From positions 1 to 64,000 of the forward strand of contig SVQZ01000007.1 in NCBI GenBank assembly GCA_015065105.1: a DNA stretch of 64,000 bases, in the 5' to 3' direction. The notes under the pieces are model-generated. The model was not told the DNA's origin. It made no database searches and saw only the letters and a list, made by a program, of their open reading frames with translations. The number at the start of each line of letters is the position of its first letter. Positions within the stretch are counted from its first letter, which is position 1. Positions 7,730-15,590 of this stretch are shown one piece after another. The stretch comes from Oscillospiraceae bacterium. GTDB taxonomy: Bacteria; Bacillota; Clostridia; Oscillospirales; CAG-272. The position numbers and the translations under genes are program-made.

Positions 7730-9250
7730 ATGAAAAATAACATTTGTGTTAAACTGAATTTAAAGGAATTTAGTAAGATAGAAACCCTTTTCGGGTCTGA
7801 ACTCGTTTATGAAAAGGATAATATATCCGTTGCCGTTTTAGGTAACGTTTATTCTCTTGACGGTAAGCGTATAGATGCACAGAAGGTATATGAGCTTTAT
7901 AAGGAAAACTCCTCCGAGGTCAATACTTATCTTAACGGTGTATATACCGCTATGATATTCGATTTTAACGTAAAAAAGGCATATGTATTCCAGGATTATA
8001 TGGGCTTTAACCAGGCTATATATTACTATAACGATAACGGAGTGCTTTATATTACGAACTCTCTTAAGGCTATTGTGCGTAACGTAAACAGAAGGTGGGA
8101 GTATAACCTTAAAAACGTTGATACCTTTATAAAGGTTGGATTCTGTCCCAATTCGGGTACTCTTATCGATGGAATAAACAAGATCCACGGTAAGCACGCT
8201 TTGTATATTTCGGGCGGCTCTGTTAAGCTTAAGAAGATCAAGAGAGTTAAGGCAAAGAAGGAAAGGGTTACCGAAGAGGATTATTTTAACGTAGTTAAGA
8301 AGCAGTGTATTGATTGTGCCCATGCTGACAGCCAGGGCTCCACTATTTCCTCAGGCTATGACTCCAACTTCATTCTTTATAATCTTACACAGAATCTTGA
8401 TATGAATATCGATACCTTCTGCATAGGAGGTACCATTGGCAGAAATGAGGTTCCCGATTCAAAGGAGATATGCGATTATTACGATAACGTAACCTTCCAC
8501 TCCAAGCTTGTCAACGGTTCCAGCTTCAGTATGCTTCCCGAGATAATCTACGTTCTTGAGGGTGCTGTCTATGAAGGCGGTATCTTCCTTCAGTATGAGT
8601 TGGCAAAGCTTGTTGCGGCATCGGGATGTAAGAACATAATGCTCGGAGACTGTGCCGATCAGGTGCTCAATTTTCAGATGTACCATCCTGTATATGAGGC
8701 GCGTGACCGCTTCAAATATACTTGGAAGATGCTCCCCGGCAGAATATTCAAGGGCTTGCATTTCCGTCCCTTCCGTGACGTTTACAGCATGGCATCCTAT
8801 ATCGTTTCAAAGAAGAACGGTATTATGATGAACTACTTTGATGTAAATCCCGAATATGTATATCTCCGCAAGGATATCTACCGCGTTGCCGAGAATTCCA
8901 TTAAGATAGGCGAGCGTCAAAAGGAATTCCACAAAAAGGTTATCCACAACAAGCTTCCCAAAGAGGTTCTTGATCATATCAAAAAGGTTCCCGGTGCTAC
9001 CGAGTTAAAGGAGCTCTTTATCGGCGAGGTTACCTTTGAAGAGGTTGAGGCATTCTGCAAAAAGAGTGAATTTTATAAGGAAAAGAAATTTGCCGATAAG
9101 TTCTACGGCATTGATAACCTTGTAAAGATAGTGTATCTTGAGGTGTTCCGCAAGATGTTCCTTGAAAATAAGGAAAAGTACCTTACCGATGAATTCGGCG
9201 GCTTTGATATAACCGAAATACTTCCCTCCCTTAAGGGTGCAAATAAATAA
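7730..9250 (+). CDS. Asparagine-synthetase-like protein, first of tandem pair
   Basis: A 506-residue protein with a degenerate class II glutamine amidotransferase-like N-terminal half and a C-terminal asparagine synthetase-type ATP-pyrophosphatase half. The PP-loop SSGYDSN near residues 206-212 corresponds to SGGxDS. The N-terminus is MKNNIC, so the nucleophilic Cys2 of active glutamine amidotransferases is missing; ammonia or an amine nucleophile would have to come from elsewhere. ATG 7730 is chosen over 7709 because CGGAGGAA (7719-7726) precedes it and the paralogue starts the same way (MNNNIC). The adenylated substrate is unknown. Family assignment is good, function is not. Confidence 0.8.
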   Translation: MKNNICVKLNLKEFSKIETLFGSELVYEKDNISVAVLGNVYSLDGKRIDAQKVYELYKENSSEVNTYLNGVYTAMIFDFNVKKAYVFQDYMGFNQAIYYYNDNGVLYITNSLKAIVRNVNRRWEYNLKNVDTFIKVGFCPNSGTLIDGINKIHGKHALYISGGSVKLKKIKRVKAKKERVTEEDYFNVVKKQCIDCAHADSQGSTISSGYDSNFILYNLTQNLDMNIDTFCIGGTIGRNEVPDSKEICDYYDNVTFHSKLVNGSSFSMLPEIIYVLEGAVYEGGIFLQYELAKLVAASGCKNIMLGDCADQVLNFQMYHPVYEARDRFKYTWKMLPGRIFKGLHFRPFRDVYSMASYIVSKKNGIMMNYFDVNPEYVYLRKDIYRVAENSIKIGERQKEFHKKVIHNKLPKEVLDHIKKVPGATELKELFIGEVTFEEVEAFCKKSEFYKEKKFADKFYGIDNLVKIVYLEVFRKMFLENKEKYLTDEFGGFDITEILPSLKGANK

Positions 9251-9264
9251 TTCGGAGCGGCATT

Positions 9265-10779
9265 ATGAACAACAACATTTGCGCAATAATAGATTTTAAC
9301 GATTTCAGCAGGGTCAAGACTCTTTATGGCGAGGAGATACTTTTTTGCCGTGATAACGTAAGTGTTGCGGTTTTGGGCAACCTTTATAACAGGGCAGGGG
9401 GCAGGCTTGACGCCGAGGGAGCGCATAAGCTCTATCTTGAATACGGAGAGGACGTTTACCTTGAATTTGACGGTATTTTTACCGTTATGATATTTGATCA
9501 CAAAAATCAAAAAGCCTTTGTATTGCAGGACTTTTTCGGCAGTCAGCAAGCAATATTCTATTATTCGGATAACGAAAAAATGTATATAACAAACTCTCTG
9601 CGCTCCATTGTTACAAATGAAAAGAGAGAGTGGAAGATGGATCGCGGCTCGGCTCATCAGTTTATTCTCCGCGGTTACAGTGCGGATAATAAGAGTCTTA
9701 TCGAGGGTATAAACATGATGCCCTGTACAGGCTATCTGTACGTTGATGTTGCAGGAAGAAAGCATTGCAACAAAGCGTATAAAAAAGAGCCTAATCCAAA
9801 GCGCGTGATAACAAACGAGATATATAACAAGGTGCTTGAGGATCAGATAAAGGCGTGTCTTCATGACAAGATGGCAACTACCGTTTCTTCGGGTTACGAT
9901 TCAAATTATATTCTCTATAATCTCAATAAATTTCTTGATAACCGTATAGACGGTTTCTGTATCGGCGGTAAAACGGGTCAGAACGAGATCCCCGATGCCG
10001 AAAAGATAGCGGCTTATTACGGGAATATAGATCTTCACACAAAGCAGATAGGCGGTCAGAGCTTTGATATGCTCCCCGAGATAATCTATGTGCTTGAAGG
10101 CTCAATGTACGAAAGAGGAATTTTCCTGCAGTATGAGCTTGCAAAATTGGTAAAGGAGCACGGAGTTGAGAATATAATCCTTGGTGAATCGGCAGATCAG
10201 GTGCTTAATTTTGAAATGTACCATCCCCGCCATCAGGCAAGAAGTATTCTCAAATACAACAGCCAAAAATTTCTTTCAAGATATCTTAAGGGTCTTCATT
10301 ACCGCCCATACCGTACAGTTTACGATATGGCAAGCTATATCGTTATAAAGAAAAACGGTATCATGATGAATTATTTCGGTGTTAATACCGAGTATCCTTA
10401 TATGCGTAAGGAATATATGAAAATGGCTGAAAATGCGGTGAAGATCGGGGAGAGAAAGAAGGAATTTCATAAGAAGGTATTTGGTGAAACACTTCCGAAG
10501 GAAATTACAGACGTGGTACATAAAATGCCCGGCTCCACCGAGCTTAAGGACCTCTTTATCGGAGACATAACATACGAAGCGGTACTCGATTTCTGTAAAA
10601 AGAGTGAGTTTTATGAGGAAAAGAAGTTCGATGATATTTTTTATGAAATAGATAACTATATTAAGATAACCTATCTTGAAACTTTTAAGAAAATGTTTAT
10701 AGATGAGGCTGAAAAGTATCTTACGGATACCTATAAGGGTTATAAATTAAAAGAACTTTTCCCCGAGCTTGTTAAATAA
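9265..10779 (+). CDS. Asparagine-synthetase-like protein, second of tandem pair
   Basis: This 504-residue paralogue of the preceding gene starts 14 bases behind it, so they form a duplicated operon. It has the same layout: an N-terminal amidotransferase-like half lacking Cys2 and a PP-loop SSGYDSN near residues 207-213. The pair shares long conserved blocks such as MLPEIIYVLEG and GIFLQYELAKLV, and a tail with FCKKSEFY. Their divergence elsewhere suggests different partners or substrates, or a heterodimer (inference). No precursor-peptide gene or leader peptidase is visible nearby, so a lasso-peptide cyclase role is not supported. Confidence 0.8.
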   Translation: MNNNICAIIDFNDFSRVKTLYGEEILFCRDNVSVAVLGNLYNRAGGRLDAEGAHKLYLEYGEDVYLEFDGIFTVMIFDHKNQKAFVLQDFFGSQQAIFYYSDNEKMYITNSLRSIVTNEKREWKMDRGSAHQFILRGYSADNKSLIEGINMMPCTGYLYVDVAGRKHCNKAYKKEPNPKRVITNEIYNKVLEDQIKACLHDKMATTVSSGYDSNYILYNLNKFLDNRIDGFCIGGKTGQNEIPDAEKIAAYYGNIDLHTKQIGGQSFDMLPEIIYVLEGSMYERGIFLQYELAKLVKEHGVENIILGESADQVLNFEMYHPRHQARSILKYNSQKFLSRYLKGLHYRPYRTVYDMASYIVIKKNGIMMNYFGVNTEYPYMRKEYMKMAENAVKIGERKKEFHKKVFGETLPKEITDVVHKMPGSTELKDLFIGDITYEAVLDFCKKSEFYEEKKFDDIFYEIDNYIKITYLETFKKMFIDEAEKYLTDTYKGYKLKELFPELVK

Positions 10780-10820
10780 ACGGGGAATAGGTATTGCTGT
10801 TCACTAAATAACATTCATTT

Positions 10821-10858
10821 CAGAGAACGATCATTATTTCGTTCTCTGTTTTGTTTTT
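10821..10858 (+). terminator. Terminator of the AsnB-like pair
   Basis: CAGAGAACG pairs with CGTTCTCTG across a 10-base loop, followed by a T-rich stretch. Confidence 0.85.
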
Positions 10859-10921
10859 ATATGTATTTCAATATAATAACCTAAACCGAAACCATGTTTA
10901 CAGATTCGACATATTGTTTTG

Positions 10922-10950
10922 TTGACATTTTTATATAAAAAATGTATAAT
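10922..10950 (+). promoter_or_regulatory. Promoter of the sialate O-acetylesterase-like gene
   Basis: TTGACA (10922-10927), 17 bases and TATAAT (10945-10950). An in-frame ATG at 10942 lies inside this promoter and cannot be the start codon. Confidence 0.88.
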
Positions 10951-11025
10951 AGATATAATTATGCTTTGATGAAATTTGTGGAAAGCGCAAATTCAATCAA
11001 AACGAATAAAATAATGGAGGAAATG

Positions 11026-14000
11026 ATGAAAAACTTCAAGAGACTTTTGTCGGTATTAATGCTTGTTGTAATGCTTGGATCGATGCTTTGCACAAGCTTT
11101 GCGTTAATAATTAATGCCGATACTACACCTGCCATGACTGTTGAGAATAATAAGATCAGCATCACAGGCGCAGACAGCATAAGCTATATCAGATACGCTG
11201 CGGGTGTTTATGATAACGCGACCGCTCTTAAGAATGCGTCCGATTGCGTTACATTAAATGCCGGTGCGGTAGCAAGCAGATCGGATAACGGAGTATTTTC
11301 CGTTAAAGTATCCGAGGTTGGTACATATACCTTCTGGGTAAAGACTGCCGACGGTGCTACCTCGTTCCATTATGCAGACGTGACGTCTATTGAGCCTACC
11401 GTTAGTGCTTACGGCGTTATGATCACCGTTGACGATCTTTACGGTGCAAAGGATTTCTTTATTGCAAAGGGAACACACAGCACCTACAGAGAGGTAAAAG
11501 ACAACCTCGTTGTTCAGATTACCGAAAACAAGCTTAACGGTGCGATCAAATATACATATACAGTTAAGGATCCCGGCGATTATACCGTACTTGTACGTTA
11601 TAACGATTCAGAAAGAGAAAACTGGATCGAGCATATCACTCTTGAGGTTGTAAAGCCCGAATATACAGAATACGGTCTTCAGCTTAAGATAGCAAATCTT
11701 GACGATATCAAGGTTATCCGTACCGCTTATGGTGATTTTGACAGTGCAGGAGATATCAAGCGTGCTGAAGGACAGCGTTCCTTCTCCGCAAAGAATATCA
11801 AGGTCGATCCCTATACTATCCAGTACAGAGAAAACGGACTTGTATCGGTTGCAGTAGTATATAATAACGGTTATTACGATATTTACAAGTATGAAGTTAC
11901 AAAGCGTGTTCCTACCGTTGTTCAGGAGGGCAATACGATTACCTTTGGTGATCTTGATGAGCTTCAGAATATCAGATACGCTCCCGGCGAATATAACAGC
12001 TCTGCGGCTATCAAAAATGCCGAGGGTTCACAGACCATCAAAAATACAGCAGTAGTTGACGGGGTTATCTCGGTTACCCTTACCGAGGCAGGAACTTACT
12101 CCTTCTGTGTTCAGTTCAAGGACGAAAGCTATAACTATTATACAATTACTATTGAGGGAGAGGACCCCGGTCCCGAAATCCCCGACGTTCCCGTAGAGCC
12201 CGAGATACCCGAAACCGCAACAGCTACAGGTGTTGACGTTTCAAACGCTTTCTCTGATAACATGATCGTTCAGAGAGATCAGTCCTTAAGCGTTTGGGGT
12301 ACAGCAGAGGGCGGTTACGTATTCGTAGAATTTGCAGGCGAGACCGCTATCGCAAAGGTAGAGGAGGACGGTACCTGGAAGGCGACCTTCGATAAGACCT
12401 TTGCATACTCCACCGAAAAGCAGGATATCACCGTTAAGAGTGCGGAAGAGGATATCGTTATTAAGGACGTTCTTATCGGTGACGTTTACTATATTATCGG
12501 TCAGTCCAATGTGTTCTATAACGTGAAGCATATTATCGATTCTCTCGCTGTTGAGGGTCAGACCCTTGATATCGACTATAAGGATACAAGAAATATGCGT
12601 TTCTTCCATATTTCTTCCACCGACTATGCTTCTGCCGAAGGTGATCTTGCACAGGGTACAGCTACCGTTTATACCGACGTTACCTGCGATGCAAAGTGGA
12701 AAACTCCTTCACAGGTTGGCTCAGACGTTGTACAGGGTAAGGAAAAGATATTCTCCGCTTTGGGTTATCTCTTTGCTTACCATATGACAAACACCACCGA
12801 TATTCCGATCGGTGTTATCGAAGCAGACGCTTCGGGTATGGCTCTTACAAGCTTTGCTCCCAACCACCTTGCTGAAAAGTGGGGTCAGGAGACATATGAT
12901 GAGCTTGGCGGTACATACCACTATAAGCTTGGCGGACTTGAACAGAAAGAGGTTAAGTCCAGATTCGTTTATAACCAGCAGATCCATCCCATGACCGGCT
13001 TCTCCCTTGCAGGTATGATCTGGTATCAGGGCGAAAGCGACCACTATAACAACAGAGAAAGCCACGGCCTTGATTTTGATGCATATCCCGTAATGTTCAC
13101 CGAGCTTATGAATTACTTCAGAGATACCTTCGGTGACGGAACGTATGATTTCCCCGTATTCATGATCGAGCTTCCTCCCTGTTATTCCAACGGCGGTGTA
13201 AACGCGTTTATCGATTACGGTCTTACAAGAGCTGAGATGGGTACAATTCCCCAGCTTCTTGACGATTGTTACATAGCATCCTCCTCTGACCTTTGGTTTG
13301 ATGAGACATATTGGAACAACGTTCATCCTCCGATCAAGCATAATCAATCCTACAGACTTTACGAGGTCGTTCTCGGTGCAAAATACGGCATGAAGAATCT
13401 TCAGGACGTACACGGCCCCGTGCTTAATAACGTTGTTTATAACGAAAATTCCGCAACTCTTACCTTTGACTATTCAGGCGCAGGTCTTTCTCCCGCGCAT
13501 CCCGAAATTCTCGGTACAGAGCTTCAGGGCATCCAGGTAAGAGTTTATGAAAACGGCTTTACCAAGTGGGTAGATGCTGTAGGCGAAAAGATCGTTAACG
13601 GCAATCAAATCGTTATTAACCACACAAGAAAGATCTACGGTGTAAGATATAACGCACAGGTGGAAAATCATTTCCCCTATAGAGTAAATCTTTGTAACAG
13701 CTACGGAATGCCTGCAATTGCATTTGTAGATTACTGTCTCGATCCTATTCCCGAATTCAACCCTAATGACGTTGTAGGTACTGCAACAAACGTTACAGTT
13801 TCAAGTGCTTTCACAAGCAATATGATCGTTCAGCGTGACGAGACCCTCAAGGTATGGGGTACAGCAGATGCTAACAGCGGTGTTGTAAGAGTTGATTTTG
13901 CAGGCGAGATCGCAGTTGCAAACGTTACCACTAACGGAACGTGGGAAGCGGTATTTGATAAGACCTTTGCATATACCACTGTCGGTCAGCCCATGACCGT

Positions 14001-15441
14001 TACAGGTTCTAATTTCACAAAGACCTTTAATGACGTGCTGATAGGTGACGTATATTATCTCATCGGTCAGTCCAACGTATTCTACTCACTTGCGGAGCAG
14101 TATATAGATCTTAAGATGAAGGGACAGCTCGGTCAGCTTCAGCTCGACTTCAATGACAGCCGCAACATGAGATTCTTCCGTATCTCCAATACCGATTATA
14201 TCAGCATGACCGGTGCGGCAGCACAGGGTACTTCCACGGTATATACCGACGTTTATCACGGTAAGCCCTGGATGAAACCCTCTGATATAGGTGCTCAGGT
14301 TACTCCTTATTTTAACTACACACCTACCTCTGTCATGTATGACAGAACTACCCTCGGTATGCAGAGCTTTTCCGCTCTCGGTTATCTCTTTGCATACAAT
14401 ATGACAAATCAGACCGACGTACCCTGCGGTGTTATCGAGATCGATGCTTCCGGCCACGTTCTTATGACCTTTACTCCCAATGAGCTTGCAGATAAGTGGG
14501 GAGATGACGTTATGAATCCCGTAACAGGTGTTTATAGCTATAATCTCAACGGTGTTCTTGCAAATCCCGACATGAAAACCAGATATGCTTACAACCAGCA
14601 GATCGCGCCCCTTTCCAAGTTCTCCATTGCAGGTGTTATCTGGTATCAGGGCGAAAGCGATATGAGTAATATCAGAGAGCTCTTCGGTTCGGAATATGAC
14701 AGCTCCTTCTCCGATCAGTTTGCAGAGCTTATGACGTACTACAGAAATCATTTCGGTAATAACGATTTCCCTGTATATATCTTTGAGTTCCCCGCAAACT
14801 ATGATGACAGCGGTACTCCCGCATATATGGATATCGGCGGTGTTCGCGCAGAGCTCGGTACGATTCCTCAGAAGCTTGATGACTGCCACGTTATCTCCTC
14901 CTCCGACCTCTGGTACGATACCATGTGGTATAATAACATCCATCCCTACATCAAGCATCATAACGCTGCCCGTCTTGCAAATGCAGTTCTTGCCAACAGA
15001 TTTGACAGAATGCCTACGGCACAGGCGGAGGGTCCCGTACTTGAAAAGGTTACCTATGTAGGTGAGCATAAGGCATATTTGACCTTCAAGAATGAAGGTG
15101 CCGGTATTACAACTGCTGACGGCACGGGAATCGTTAAGGGTCTTGAGGTGTGTGTTCTTTACAACGGACAGGGTGTATGGCTCCCTCATGAGGGTCAGAT
15201 CATCACAGGTACAAATCAGATAACCGTTGATGCAGGTACCTTTAAGATTCTCGGTGTAAGATATAACCGTCAGGTCGAGGCCTACTATCCCGGTACTGTA
15301 AATCTTTGTAACAGCTACGGTGTTCCCGCGATTGCATTTGTTGATTATCTTTGCTCCAAGTCAATTATTGTGGATCCTGTTCAGCCCGAAGAAGATATGA
15401 CAGTGCAGACCGCTTATATCAACGATAAGAAAAAGGCATAA
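11026..15441 (+). CDS. Secreted double sialate O-acetylesterase-like protein with A-B-C-D modules
   Basis: A 1471-residue secreted protein. After a signal peptide (MKNFKRLLSVLMLVVML) come four modules of about 80 residues (36-380, types A, B, C, D), then two tandem SGNH/SASA esterase units of about 500 residues each, starting near 397 and 915. Each unit has the nucleophile motif IGQSN (about 490 and 1012), IWYQGESD (about 665 and 1205) and a late NxxHPxIKH that supplies the His. Family members remove O-acetyl groups from sialic acids or other sugars. The start at 11026 follows GGAGG by five bases, and the signal peptide closely resembles that of the protein at 45587. One domain per protein is the usual arrangement, so the duplication is notable. 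Confidence 0.85.
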   Translation: MKNFKRLLSVLMLVVMLGSMLCTSFALIINADTTPAMTVENNKISITGADSISYIRYAAGVYDNATALKNASDCVTLNAGAVASRSDNGVFSVKVSEVGTYTFWVKTADGATSFHYADVTSIEPTVSAYGVMITVDDLYGAKDFFIAKGTHSTYREVKDNLVVQITENKLNGAIKYTYTVKDPGDYTVLVRYNDSERENWIEHITLEVVKPEYTEYGLQLKIANLDDIKVIRTAYGDFDSAGDIKRAEGQRSFSAKNIKVDPYTIQYRENGLVSVAVVYNNGYYDIYKYEVTKRVPTVVQEGNTITFGDLDELQNIRYAPGEYNSSAAIKNAEGSQTIKNTAVVDGVISVTLTEAGTYSFCVQFKDESYNYYTITIEGEDPGPEIPDVPVEPEIPETATATGVDVSNAFSDNMIVQRDQSLSVWGTAEGGYVFVEFAGETAIAKVEEDGTWKATFDKTFAYSTEKQDITVKSAEEDIVIKDVLIGDVYYIIGQSNVFYNVKHIIDSLAVEGQTLDIDYKDTRNMRFFHISSTDYASAEGDLAQGTATVYTDVTCDAKWKTPSQVGSDVVQGKEKIFSALGYLFAYHMTNTTDIPIGVIEADASGMALTSFAPNHLAEKWGQETYDELGGTYHYKLGGLEQKEVKSRFVYNQQIHPMTGFSLAGMIWYQGESDHYNNRESHGLDFDAYPVMFTELMNYFRDTFGDGTYDFPVFMIELPPCYSNGGVNAFIDYGLTRAEMGTIPQLLDDCYIASSSDLWFDETYWNNVHPPIKHNQSYRLYEVVLGAKYGMKNLQDVHGPVLNNVVYNENSATLTFDYSGAGLSPAHPEILGTELQGIQVRVYENGFTKWVDAVGEKIVNGNQIVINHTRKIYGVRYNAQVENHFPYRVNLCNSYGMPAIAFVDYCLDPIPEFNPNDVVGTATNVTVSSAFTSNMIVQRDETLKVWGTADANSGVVRVDFAGEIAVANVTTNGTWEAVFDKTFAYTTVGQPMTVTGSNFTKTFNDVLIGDVYYLIGQSNVFYSLAEQYIDLKMKGQLGQLQLDFNDSRNMRFFRISNTDYISMTGAAAQGTSTVYTDVYHGKPWMKPSDIGAQVTPYFNYTPTSVMYDRTTLGMQSFSALGYLFAYNMTNQTDVPCGVIEIDASGHVLMTFTPNELADKWGDDVMNPVTGVYSYNLNGVLANPDMKTRYAYNQQIAPLSKFSIAGVIWYQGESDMSNIRELFGSEYDSSFSDQFAELMTYYRNHFGNNDFPVYIFEFPANYDDSGTPAYMDIGGVRAELGTIPQKLDDCHVISSSDLWYDTMWYNNIHPYIKHHNAARLANAVLANRFDRMPTAQAEGPVLEKVTYVGEHKAYLTFKNEGAGITTADGTGIVKGLEVCVLYNGQGVWLPHEGQIITGTNQITVDAGTFKILGVRYNRQVEAYYPGTVNLCNSYGVPAIAFVDYLCSKSIIVDPVQPEEDMTVQTAYINDKKKA

Positions 15442-15454
15442 TTTAATAACTTAT

Positions 15455-15490
15455 GACTCGCAGGTCTTTTTGGATCTGCGGGTCTTTTAT
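15455..15490 (+). terminator. Terminator
   Basis: GACTCGCAG pairs with CTGCGGGTC (one wobble), followed by TTTTATTT. Confidence 0.8.
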
Positions 15491-15520
15491 TTGAAATGAA
15501 GAGAATTTTCGTATATATAT

Positions 15521-15549
15521 TTGCAAAATATAGGATTATATGTTATAAT
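15521..15549 (+). promoter_or_regulatory. Promoter of the dxs fusion gene
   Basis: TTGCAA (15521-15526), 17 bases and TATAAT (15544-15549), about 40 bases before the start codon. Confidence 0.72.
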
Positions 15550-15590
15550 ATAGAAAAATTATGTAAATCGTTTCGTATAAGAGGTATTGT

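Noticed and set aside
7730..10779. Lasso-peptide biosynthesis cluster
   Set aside because: AsnB-like enzymes alone are not enough; no precursor peptide, leader-recognition protein, B2 protease or exporter is seen.
10942..11025. N-terminal extension of the esterase-like protein from ATG 10942
   Set aside because: The ATG lies inside a consensus promoter, and a ribosome binding site plus signal peptide start follow at 11026.
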